Origin: Staphylococcus lutrae
GTDB lineage: Bacteria; Bacillota; Bacilli; Staphylococcales; Staphylococcaceae
Reading direction: 5' to 3'
Length of the DNA stretch: 64,000 nucleotides
NCBI RefSeq assembly: GCF_002101335.1
Contig: NZ_CP020773.1
Coordinates: forward strand, 1,116,001-1,180,000
A program made the position numbers and the translations under genes. The stretch's first letter is position 1, and each line of letters starts with the position of its first letter. The notes beneath the pieces were generated by a model that was not told the origin of the DNA, did not search any database, and was given only the letters and a program-made list of their open reading frames with translations. Below are positions 13,201-18,782 of the stretch, in pieces.

Positions 13201-13521
13201 GCTTTTCGTAGCCAATTCAGAAGTAATTGGTGCATCTGATGCGGCAAAGGCATGCTGGTCATGTAACATGTTCACCGTGAACAAGCCTCCCGTAATGGCG
13301 GTCGTTCGGAGCGCATGTTCTTTGATTTTTTCTCCTATTGCGGTACCTTCACCACTTTCTTCTTTCACAAAACTTCGACTTAAAAAGGGAAAGCCAATCG
13401 CATTTAAGAGTTGAATCTCTTTAATCCCTGCTTTCACCCAATTTTTGCCCGATTTGTAAAGTTTCACCCTTGCTTTTTCTTGCCCAAAACTTTTTCTAAA
13501 CTCTTTAAACTTTTTTGTCAT
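1..13521 (-). CDS. Giant serine-rich-repeat surface adhesin (SraP/SRR family), C-terminus outside window
   Basis: The frame opens at ATG 13521 behind a GGGAG ribosome site and has no stop down to base 1, so at least 4,507 codons are present; the LPXTG anchor must lie beyond the left edge. Residues 20-28 match KxYKxGKxW, the export signal of accessory-Sec (SecA2/SecY2) substrates, with probable cleavage after AFA near residue 90. A short Ser/Thr-rich stretch follows, then a unique domain at about 240-455 rich in Tyr, Trp and Gly (candidate ligand-binding region), then a basic Ser/Arg/Lys stretch, then two repeat blocks to the edge. Such proteins are glycosylated on serine and mediate adhesion or biofilm in this family. 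In related genomes secY2-asp-secA2-gtf genes follow the adhesin, which here would be off-window to the left. The ligand is unknown. The length is extreme for the family. Confidence 0.93.
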   Translation of the reverse strand, partial: MTKKFKEFRKSFGQEKARVKLYKSGKNWVKAGIKEIQLLNAIGFPFLSRSFVKEESGEGTAIGEKIKEHALRTTAITGGLFTVNMLHDQHAFAASDAPITSELATKSQTVGDQTSVVIDSIVSTSNKHAESMDVDSTSESEKFNEASESASTSESLSHSVTTSVESQQQHSTESQSSSLVEEKSNTSSQKDTETSASKTETSTSINQKNLTSSQPSHSSQAMQVSASESASVSKGQQSNTVVASVTDMTEVGEAVFRAAATSSASKTYTGKGRWERGELEIYYKITATSDGKNLVIRYTISQDNPNTSNVETPRWIGARIRNIHNAWDLENTEASKIQLRLGQGYGQPTSIKQGLTAPGYGDFVNAPDIKYLKGGSSQGYYWDGNFLNADQGPKGYGMTTEITVPIVNPDADLHWSFRPVARQYAFGGIRKWDYFNKTWVSGEDPYQPIANSLNNSRSDSRRLSMSRSAELSETDSRNDSRNQSIVAARSRLKSQSIVRSNSARMASESVSRSTSVDKSKSASRSTSAVNSKQEMGSRSYSIAKSSADSVNKSAKDSAKLLGSISNSKSKSRVARQNSIAKSTKLSKSKSASTLKSESVSRSASTSKSELLSRSASTAKSESASRSASAVKSTSASRSASAAKSTSASRSASTVKSASQSRSTSAVKSTSTAKSTSASRSASTVKSASQSRSASAVKSTSQSRSTSAVKSTSASRSASAVKSTSASRSASAAKSESASRSASTAKSESVSRSASLAKSESASRSASTAKSASQSRSTSLVKSESASRSASLAKSESASRSASTVKSASQSRSTSVAKSESASRSASTAKSESVSRSASLAKSESASRSASTAKSASQSRSTSLVKSESASRSASLAKSESASRSASTVKSASQSRSTSVAKSESASRSASTAKSESVSRSASLAKSESASRSASTAKSASQSRSTSLVKSESASRSASLAKSESVSRSASTVKSASQSRSTSVAKSESASRSASTVKSESASRSTSAVKSTSASRSASTAKSESASRSASTVKSESASRSASTVKSESASRSTSAVKSTSAVKSESASRSASLAKSESASRSASLAKSESASRSASTAKSESASRSVSAVKSTSASRSASTAKSESASRSVSTAKSESASRSASTVKSESVSRSASTAKSESQSRSASAVKSESASRSTSAVKSTSASRSASTVKSESASRSASLAKSESASRSTSTAKSESASRSASTVKSESVSRSASTVKSESASRSVSTAKSESASRSASTVKSESASRSASTAKSESASRSASLAKSESASRSVSTAKSESASRSASTVKSESASRSASTAKSESASRSASLAKNESASRSVSTAKSESASRSVSTAKSESASRSASTVKSASQSRSASTAKSESASRSASVAKSESASRSTSTAKSESASRSASTVKSESASRSVSTAKSESASQSASTVKSESASRSASTAKSESASRSASLAKSESASRSASTAKSESASRSASTVKSESVSRSASVVKSESASRSASTAKSESASRSVSAVKSESASRSASTAKSESASRSASTVKSESVSRSASVVKSESASRSASLVKSASQSRSASAAKSESASRSASTVKSESASRSASTAKSESVSRSASLAKSESASRSASTAKSESQSRSTSLVNSASASRSASLAKSASTAKSESASRSASLVKSASQSRSASVAKSESASRSASVAKSESASRSASVAKSESASRSASAVKSESASRSASAVKSESASRSTSTAKSESASRSASTVKSESSSRSASVAKSESASRSASVAKSESASRSASAVKSESASRSASLVKSASQSRSASTAKSESASRSASAVKSESASRSASAVKSESASRSASTMKSESASRSVSAVKSESASRSASIAKSESASRSASTAKSESASRSASIAKSESASRSASAVKSESASRSVSAVKSESASRSASIAKSESASRSASTAKSESASRSASIAKSESASRSASTVKSASQSRSTSAVKSESASRSASVAKSESSSRSASTAKSESASRSASAVKSESASRSASTVKSESASRSASTAKSESASRSVSAVKSESASRSASIAKSESASRSASTAKSESQSTSVSNSESKAKANSASTSQSVSNSTSIAKRESIAKSESQSASMLNSESEAKVSSTSTSQSVSNSKSLSTVKSASVSNSESQSTSVSNSESEAKANSASTSQSALKSASTAKSESVSSSESQSTSVSNSESEAKASSTSTSQSASKSSSTVKSASVSNSESQSTSVSNSESKAKANSASTSQSVSNSTSIAKRESIAKSESQSASMSNSESEAKVSSASTSQSASKSSSTVKSESVSSSESQSTSMSNSESEAKASSASTSQSVSNSKSLSTVKSASVSNSESQSTSLSNSESEAKANSVSASQSVTNSGSTSKSDSISKSESQSASMSNSESEAKASSASTSQSVSNSKSLSTVKSASVSNSESQSTSVSNSESEAKANSANTSQSVANSGSTSKSDSISKSESVSSSESQSTSVSNSESEAKASSMSTSQSASKSSSTVKSESVSSSESQSTSVSNSESKAKANSASTSQSASKSSSTVKSESLAKSESQSASMSNSESEAKASSTSTSQSVSNSKSLSTVKSASVSNSESQSTSVSNSESKTKVNSASTSQTVTNSASTSSSASALSSGSQSTSMSNSESEAKASSASTSQSVSNSKSLSIVKSASVSNSESQSTSVSNSESEAKANSVNTSQSVTNSASATSSKSASNSTSTAKSESMSSSESQSTSMSNSESKTKSNSTSSSQTATGSTTSASVSNSTSIANSMSLSNSGSTSKSDSISKSESQSASMSNSESEAKASSTSTSQSASNSVSTVKSESVSSSESQSTSVSNSESEAKANFVSASQSVTNSAFASSSESASNSASTAKSESMSSSESQSTSVSNSESKTKVNSASTSQTVTNSASTSSSASALSSGSQSTSMSNSESEAKASSASTSQSVSNSKSLSTVKSASVSNSESQSTSVSNSESKAKANSASTSQSASKSSSTVKSESLAKSESQSASMSNSESEAKASSASTSQSVSNSKSLSIVKSASVSNSESQSTSVSNSEREAKANSVSASQSVTKSSSTVKSESVSNSESQSTIVSNSESKTKVNSASTSQSVSNSTSIAKSESQSASMSNSEGEAKANSASTSQTVTNSASTSSSASALSSGSQSTSVSNSESEAKASSASTSQSVSNSKSLSTVKSASVSNSESQSTSVSNSEREAKANSVSASQSVTKSSSTVKSESVSNSESQSTSVSNSESKTKVNSASTSQTVTNSASTSSSASALSSGSQSTSMSNSESEAKASSASTSQSVSNSKSLSTVKSASVSNSESQSTSVSNSEREAKANSVSASQSVTKSSSTVKSESVSNSESQSTSVSNSESKTKVNSASTSQSVSNSTSIAKSESQSASMSNSEGEAKANSASTSQTVTNSASTSSSASALSSGSQSTSVSNSESEAKASSASTSQSVSNSKSLSTVKSASVSNSESQSTSVSNSESEAKANSANTSQSVANSGSTSKSDSISKSESVSSSESQSTSVSNSESKAKANSVSISQSVTNSGSVSSSTSASIVNSESVSSSESQSTSVSNSESEAKASSMSTSQAASNSASTAKSESMSSSESQSTSVSNSESEAKVNSASTSQTVTNSASTSSSASALSSGSQSTSMSNSESEAKASSASTSQSVSNSKSLSTVKSASVSNSESQSTSVSNSESEAKANSVSASQSVTKSSSTVKSESVSNSESQSTSVSNSESKTKVNSASTSQSVSNSTSIAKSESQSASMSNSEGEAKANSASTSQTVSNSASTSSSASALSSGSQSTIVSNSESEAKASSASTSQSVSNSKSLSTVKSASVSNSESQSTSVSNSESEAKASSMSTSQSASKSSSTVKSASVSNSESQSTSVSNSESKAKANSASTSQSASKSSSTVKSESLAKSESQSASMSNSESEAKASSTSTSQSANVLNSAEESQSNSTILASESMSISERIASTSVSEKASESASRSASLAKSESTSRSASTAESESQSASMSSSESKAKANSVSASQSVTNSGSTSKSDSISKSESQSASMSNSESEAKASSTSTSQSVSNSKSLSTVKSASVSNSESQSTSVSNSESKTKVNSASTSQTVTNSASTSSSASALSSGSQSTSMSNSESEAKASSTSTSQSVSNSKSLSTVKSASVLNSESQSTSVSNSESEAKANSASTSQTVTNSASTSSSASALSSGSQSASNSVSTVKSASVSNSESQSTSVSNSEREAKANSVSASQSVTNSGSTSKSDSISKSESQSASMSNSESKAKASSASTSQSASNSVSTVKSESVSSSESQSTSVSNSESEAKANSASTSQTVTNSASTSSSASALSSGSQSTSVSNSESEAKASSASTSQSVSNSKSLSTVKSASVSSSESQSTSMSNSESEAKANSANTSQSVANSGSTSKSDSISKSASVSSSESQSTSMSNSESEAKANSANTSQSVANS
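7241..11760 (-). repeat. 36-bp tandem repeat block of the SRR adhesin
   Basis: About 120 tandem copies of a 36-bp unit encode, on the minus strand, a 12-residue unit of the type SASRSASTAKSE (roughly residues 588-2093). Unit length is kept almost perfectly, with a few 18-bp slips (for example near 8520-8540 and 10340-10360). Variation is mostly at third positions and at Thr/Val/Ala/Asn codons. Arg and Lys in each unit make this block strongly basic. Confidence 0.9.
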
Positions 13522-14290
13522 TGCAAAACTCCCATTAAATAATTTCATAAAACTAAACTTTTCATCGCAGCCTATATAGGATAATAAATCTTTTTTATGA
13601 TTTACGCAATAAAATAATTACATAAACATTATAAGAAATATAACCTAATTCATCATTGGTATTTACTATTTATAACAACAGTTTTAATTTTATTTAATGG
13701 AAATTTGTTTTTAACAATTAAGAAACTGTTAAAGCTAAAAAGGAATGGAAATATGGGGTGTTTTCAATGCTTCTTTCTAAAAATGATGGTTTATTTAAGA
13801 ATTTATTATAATAACCTTTATATATAGAATAGCCTTTTTACTCACGATAACATTTCAATTAAATTCAAAAAAATTAAATAAATCCAGGGTATTACAAGTC
13901 GGAATCAGAGCATCTTTAGTGACTTGCATCAAAAGTGAGATGTTTTGTTCGTCCATGCGTGCAGCATTTTTGTTCATTATTCACATGATATGACATTCAA
14001 CAATACAAATTTCTACTGTGACAAATATTACAATTTAAAATAGATAATAAAAATCATTGATTCATCACTTTAAAACACTGTATTATTAAAATGTAGAATT
14101 AATGAGGTGCCTCAAATCAAAACGGCCTAACCTATCAATTTTTTTAACTTTATCAAAGAAATTCATTTCCGTAATATATATAAATGTATTATAATATACG
14201 GAGGCTTATTTTAAGTTTTGTGACATCCTTACTATTGATTCGGGAAATTCAACCAGTTTCCCACTATATAAAAACGAAAGGTGATTATGT
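13522..14290. other. Intergenic region between SRR adhesin and mqo
   Basis: This 769-bp AT-rich, divergently flanked region must hold the promoters of both neighbours. No gene is supported. The stretch 13880-13995 has higher GC and a conserved-looking texture: a short minus-strand frame (about 26 codons, no ribosome site) and a small inverted repeat (CAAGTC/GACTTG). It may be an sRNA or a dispersed intergenic repeat. Confidence 0.5.
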
Positions 14291-15784
14291 ATGCCAACTC
14301 AATCAGATTCAAAAGACATCATTATTATCGGTGCCGGTGTACTGAGTACGACTTTCGCCTCAATGATTAAAGATTTAGAACCAGAATGGAATCTTAAATT
14401 ATATGAGCGCTTAGATCGTCCAGGTGTCGAAAGTTCAAACGAGCGTCATAACGCAGGTACAGGTCATGCTGCGCTTTGTGAATTGAACTATACAGTCAAA
14501 CAGCCTGACGGTTCAATCGACATTGAAAAAGCAAAAGAGATTAACGAGGAGTTCGAAATTTCAAAACAATTTTGGAGTTATCTTGTTAAAAGTAAAAACA
14601 TCGATACACCTAAAGATTTCATCCATCCGCTTCCACACATCAGCTTCGTACGCGGAAAAAATAACGTACAGTTCTTAAAAGATCGTTATAACAAAATGAA
14701 AGCTTTCCCAATGTTTGATAACATTGAATACACTGAAGACATTGAAGTGATGAGAAAGTGGATGCCATTGATGATGCAAGGTCGCAGTGCAAGTGACATC
14801 ATGGCTGCAAGTAAAATTGACGAAGGTACTGACGTTAACTTTGGAGAATTAACACGTAAAATGGCGAAAAGCATTGAGAAACATAAAAATGCTGAAGTGC
14901 ACTACAATCACGAAGTTAAGGATTTCAACCGTCGCTTAGATGGGAAATGGGAAGTTACAATCGTCAACCGTAACACGGGCGATCGACAAGTTCAACTCGC
15001 TGATTATATCTTCATCGGTGCTGGTGGTGGTGCAATTCCATTGTTACAAAAAACAGGTATCCCTGAAAGTAAACATTTAGGTGGATTCCCAATTACAGGT
15101 CAATTCTTGATGTGTACGAATCCAGCAGTCATTGAAGAACATGGTGTAAAAGTATACGGTAAAGAGCCACCTGGCACACCACCAATGACAGTGCCTCACT
15201 TAGACACACGTTATATTAATGGTAAAAAATCATTATTATTCGGACCATTTGCAAGTATTGGACCTAAGTTCTTGAAAAACGGTTCAAACTTAGATTTATT
15301 CAAATCAGTGAAACCTTATAACATTACGACTTTACTTGCAGCTGCAGTGAAAAACTTACCATTAATTAAATACTCAATTGACCAAATCTTGATGACAAAA
15401 GAAGGTTGTATGAATCACTTACGTACTTTCTACCCAGAAGCAAAAGATCAAGATTGGGAATTATACACTGCCGGTAAACGTGTACAAGTCATTAAAGATA
15501 CTGAAGCATATGGTAAAGGGTTTATCCAATTCGGTACAGAAGTTGTGAACTCTGAAGACCATACAGTCATTGCTTTACTTGGTGAATCACCAGGGGCTTC
15601 AACATCTGTTTCTGTCGCTTTAGAGGTATTAGAAAGAAACTTCTCAGAATATGAAGAAGCTTGGAAACCAAAATTACAAAAAATGATTCCATCTTATGGT
15701 CAATCATTAATTGAAGATGTAGACTTAATGAGAAAAACACGTCAACAAACTTCAAAAGACTTAGAGTTAAATTATTACGAGTAA
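14291..15784 (+). CDS. mqo: Malate:quinone oxidoreductase
   Basis: This FAD-dependent peripheral membrane enzyme oxidises L-malate to oxaloacetate and passes electrons to menaquinone. The 497-residue length fits the family. The N-terminal dinucleotide-binding motif IIIIGAGVLSTTFA is at about residues 10-23, followed by the family signature around ERHNAGTGHAA, and a second FAD-contact block IFIGAGGGAIPLLQ is near 240. The start ATG follows GAAAGGTG. A small membrane peptide follows 13 bp downstream and probably shares the transcript. Staphylococci often carry two mqo paralogues, and which one this is cannot be decided from the window. Confidence 0.95.
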   Translation: MPTQSDSKDIIIIGAGVLSTTFASMIKDLEPEWNLKLYERLDRPGVESSNERHNAGTGHAALCELNYTVKQPDGSIDIEKAKEINEEFEISKQFWSYLVKSKNIDTPKDFIHPLPHISFVRGKNNVQFLKDRYNKMKAFPMFDNIEYTEDIEVMRKWMPLMMQGRSASDIMAASKIDEGTDVNFGELTRKMAKSIEKHKNAEVHYNHEVKDFNRRLDGKWEVTIVNRNTGDRQVQLADYIFIGAGGGAIPLLQKTGIPESKHLGGFPITGQFLMCTNPAVIEEHGVKVYGKEPPGTPPMTVPHLDTRYINGKKSLLFGPFASIGPKFLKNGSNLDLFKSVKPYNITTLLAAAVKNLPLIKYSIDQILMTKEGCMNHLRTFYPEAKDQDWELYTAGKRVQVIKDTEAYGKGFIQFGTEVVNSEDHTVIALLGESPGASTSVSVALEVLERNFSEYEEAWKPKLQKMIPSYGQSLIEDVDLMRKTRQQTSKDLELNYYE

Positions 15785-15797
15785 AGGAGTTGCTAGC

Positions 15798-15899
15798 ATG
15801 AAAAGATTAGTAATCGTTGCAACTATACTCACTGCAGCATTTGTTGCTTTAAAACGTTATCAACAACATGTGAACAAAGCACCAAACATCGAATATTAA
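15798..15899 (+). CDS. Small single-pass membrane peptide downstream of mqo
   Basis: A 33-residue ORF lies 13 bp after mqo behind a strong AAAGGAG site with 8-bp spacing. It opens MKRLVIVATILTAAFVALKR, a basic start plus one hydrophobic helix, and ends in a short polar tail (QQHVNKAPNIEY). It is too short for most gene finders. Position and ribosome site argue that it is real; function is unknown. It precedes the shared terminator. Confidence 0.6.
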   Translation: MKRLVIVATILTAAFVALKRYQQHVNKAPNIEY

Positions 15900-15929
15900 G
15901 AGACTTTGATATTCGTTAACAACCTTTCT

Positions 15930-15973
15930 AAAAGACGTTCAAAGTAAGTTCTCTCACTTTGAACGTCTTTTTT
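15930..15973 (+). terminator. Rho-independent terminator after mqo unit
   Basis: A perfect 16-bp stem (AAAAGACGTTCAAAGT with its complement), a 10-nt loop and a T-run. The A-rich left flank could let it also act on the opposite strand after the lipase gene. Confidence 0.85.
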
Positions 15974-16053
15974 AGATGCATAATCAAATTGGGAAAGTGA
16001 CATGACATCATATCATCTCACTTTTCTTTTTAACAGCATACTTGATTTCATCA

Positions 16054-17847
16054 TTATACGTATTGTTCTTTACGTACGAGGTCGTCTACTAAATCACGAT
16101 AAAAACGTGATAACTCTCCCGCATTACGATGCCAATCTAATGTATCTTGTCCCGTAAAATCAGTGTGATCCCAATCCTTCATTACAGGGGTCACTTGCCA
16201 TATCCCTTTTACAGGTGGTGAATCAAACGCGACGTTAACAAAAGGTTCATCATCGGGGTGAAGTGACGAAATAACTGAGACAAGACCGTCATTTTCACGC
16301 CATGCTGGGTCTTCAGTTGCACCAATCCAATCCCCTGTGAACACATGTGCAATATTCATATAAGCGTCCGCCATTTGCGTACCAAAGACGGTTTCATTCG
16401 TCGCTGAACCTGTATATGTTTTATAAAAAATATTCGGGTTCATATCTGTACGTTCATTTAATTTTTTGGCACCTTCACGTGTCAAATCGTATAGCGCTGT
16501 ATCTTTTGATTGGAACAGCGGGCTTTGACTTGCACGTCGCGCATATTGTAGATACGTCTCACCTTCACGTTGCTCCAATCCCCATTGTTTTAAGCCATAA
16601 TTTAATTTAGAATTTTTGCGTCCTGCGAAGATACTGAATTCATAAATCATGCGTTTAATAAATTCACCATTCCCTAACTCATCCGAGGCAACAGTCCCAT
16701 CATGAGGTGTCGCAATCGTTGTTATCGAATCAATAAGATGATCTTGTCCTCCTAAGAATAACGGACTTATCGTGCCCCCATGCGCGCGTTGATAAGCAAT
16801 TTCATCTGGATCCCCTTTGCGCAACAAGTCCTCTAACATACGAATCGTCTGGCCTCCCATACTGTGTCCGACTAGATGAATGGCTTGACCCGGTTGCCAA
16901 TTAGGTAAAATCCCTTCATATGTTTTACCATAACGCTCGTGACCATACTTTTCGGCATGAGCTTGACCATAATCGACCCTTCCGCCTTTAATATAGTGGT
17001 AAAGTTCAATAGCGCGATCCCAGTTACTACCAAATGCACTGATACTTGCTTCAAATACGTTATAGCCGGCTGCTCTTAAATCATCAATAATTTTTAATTT
17101 TTTACCACCCCAATAATTGGAGTTTGCAGGTCCATTCTCCCCAACTAATCCTGCAAAACCATGTACAAAGATAATGGGGTCTCTGTTTTTATACTGTGCT
17201 TGCTGTGTTGATTTTGGTGCTTTTACTGCGGGTTTTGTTTGAGGGGCTTTGACTTGTGGTGCTTTTTGAGTTGTTGTTTCACTTGCGTTTTGCTGATGTT
17301 CTGGCTGAGGCGCAGGCTGTTGTGGTACTTTATCCTCTGTTTTTTCCTTGTTCTCTTGCTGATGATCTTTATTCACCGAATCATCTGTATCCGGTTTCGG
17401 TTGTTCTTCCGATTGTTTTTTCACTGCATCGTCTGTATCAGGTTGTGGCGGTTGCTCTGCTTGTTTTTTCACCGCATCATCTGTATCAAGTTGTGGTGGT
17501 TGCTCTGCTTGTTTTTTCACTGAATAGTCCGGGTCGACTTGCGGCTGCTGCGGTTGCTCTGCTTGATTCACTTCTTGCGTTTTCGGTGTATCTAAACTGC
17601 TCGTCTTGCTATCTTGTTGCTGTTCATTTAACTTTAAAATCGCTTCATTTGCTTTAAGTGGTACGTTAGAAGGTGTGACGTTTGGCGCTGCCTCTTCTTT
17701 TTGGACTTGTTGCGTCGGTTGTACTTCAGCGGCTTGAACATCATGACTAATAAAACTAATCACTCCAACGGAAATGGCGATTGAGGAAACACCCATTGAC
17801 AATTTTCTCAATGCATAAGTACGACGTTTTTGATGATTCAAGGTCAA
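16054..17847 (-). CDS. geh: Secreted triacylglycerol lipase precursor with YSIRK-type signal
   Basis: This is a 597-residue prepro-lipase of the S. hyicus/S. aureus Geh family, which hydrolyses triacylglycerols and some phospholipids extracellularly. The signal peptide carries a YSIRK variant (YALRKLSMGVSSIAISVG, about residues 11-28) with cleavage near residue 40. A long hydrophilic propeptide to about residue 218 includes four near-identical units of the type DTDDAVKKQAEQPPQP. The mature lipase begins near KNRDPIIFVHGF, with the nucleophile Ser329 in GHSMGG. The likely catalytic Asp is in the NDGLV motif and the His in DWDHTDF near the C-terminus. The propeptide normally acts as an intramolecular chaperone and is removed outside the cell. 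The start has a GGAGGGG-type site. Confidence 0.94.
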   Translation of the reverse strand: MTLNHQKRRTYALRKLSMGVSSIAISVGVISFISHDVQAAEVQPTQQVQKEEAAPNVTPSNVPLKANEAILKLNEQQQDSKTSSLDTPKTQEVNQAEQPQQPQVDPDYSVKKQAEQPPQLDTDDAVKKQAEQPPQPDTDDAVKKQSEEQPKPDTDDSVNKDHQQENKEKTEDKVPQQPAPQPEHQQNASETTTQKAPQVKAPQTKPAVKAPKSTQQAQYKNRDPIIFVHGFAGLVGENGPANSNYWGGKKLKIIDDLRAAGYNVFEASISAFGSNWDRAIELYHYIKGGRVDYGQAHAEKYGHERYGKTYEGILPNWQPGQAIHLVGHSMGGQTIRMLEDLLRKGDPDEIAYQRAHGGTISPLFLGGQDHLIDSITTIATPHDGTVASDELGNGEFIKRMIYEFSIFAGRKNSKLNYGLKQWGLEQREGETYLQYARRASQSPLFQSKDTALYDLTREGAKKLNERTDMNPNIFYKTYTGSATNETVFGTQMADAYMNIAHVFTGDWIGATEDPAWRENDGLVSVISSLHPDDEPFVNVAFDSPPVKGIWQVTPVMKDWDHTDFTGQDTLDWHRNAGELSRFYRDLVDDLVRKEQYV

Positions 17848-18125
17848 ACCCCTCCTTAATTAAATATGAATACATATTATTAATATAACCTTTTTATTTT
17901 TGTTTTTTTCTTTTTTGCCTAATTCAATTATTTCATTGCTTAACTGTCAATTTCAAAGTTATAATGCTACAATTATTCACTATTTCCGTACACTTTAAAA
18001 TAATTTTTCGATATGCTTACTATATTTAATAATTAGTTAATGGTCTTTTTAAAAATAACTGTTTAATATAAAATCATGTGTAAAGCAATATAAACTAACA
18101 TAAATCTTTTGCTTTGGAGGAAACG

Positions 18126-18620
18126 ATGACTTTTATTATTTTACTGATATTTTTTTTAATCCGCTTAGTCAGCCTCTCTATTTCAATCCGTCATTCAAAA
18201 CAGCTGATTCAGAATGGGGCTAAAGAATTCGGACAAAAAAACTCAAAGTGGTTGGCAATCACACATATCCTTATCTACGTCGGTGCAGCAATTGAAGCGC
18301 TTGTCACACCGAGCACATGGGGCATTTCGAATACATTGGGTCTTATTATTTTAATTTTGGCTTATATTGTCCTATTCCATGTCATTAAAACTTTAGGTGC
18401 CATTTGGACATTAAAACTATATATTTTAGAAGATCATCCGATCATTCGTTCAGGGCTTTATCGATTAACAAAACACCCGAATTATTATCTCAATATTATT
18501 CCAGAACTTATTGGGGTCTTATTATTAACAAGTGCAACATATACGACACTCTTATTGATTCCATATGCTTATTTCTTATATGTGCGCATTCGCCAAGAAG
18601 AAAAACTCATGTCGTTATAA
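18126..18620 (+). CDS. Isoprenylcysteine carboxyl methyltransferase-like membrane protein
   Basis: A 164-residue polytopic membrane protein whose C-terminal half carries the ICMT/PEMT-type motif: LYRLTKHPNYY (about 120-130), then a hydrophobic pair of helices and an RIRQEEKLM end. In eukaryotes this fold methylates prenylated cysteines; bacterial members are of unknown substrate. ATG 18126 is chosen because GGAGG ends 5 bp upstream; an in-frame TTG 12 bp earlier overlaps that site. It is a monocistronic gene followed by a terminator. Confidence 0.75.
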   Translation: MTFIILLIFFLIRLVSLSISIRHSKQLIQNGAKEFGQKNSKWLAITHILIYVGAAIEALVTPSTWGISNTLGLIILILAYIVLFHVIKTLGAIWTLKLYILEDHPIIRSGLYRLTKHPNYYLNIIPELIGVLLLTSATYTTLLLIPYAYFLYVRIRQEEKLMSL

Positions 18621-18627
18621 TATGGAC

Positions 18628-18670
18628 AACGTCTCTCTATTTCATATTCACTTTAGGGAGACGTTTTTTG
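18628..18670 (+). terminator. Terminator after ICMT-like gene
   Basis: Stem AACGTCTC/GAGACGTT followed by a long T-run. Confidence 0.75.
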
Positions 18671-18734
18671 TTTTTTCTTAAACAACATCCGCGTTAAAGC
18701 TCAAGACATGAATATGAAAACTTCATTTAGAGAT

Positions 18735-18773
18735 TAAAAAAGAGGACTTGAGACCGTGCTCAAACCCTCTTTC
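18735..18773 (-). terminator. Terminator of the Sdr-like adhesin gene
   Basis: Read on the minus strand, AGAGG and TTTGAG pair with CTCAA and CCTCT across a short loop, followed by six T, just downstream of the adhesin stop. Confidence 0.75.
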
Positions 18774-18782
18774 ACAGATGTA

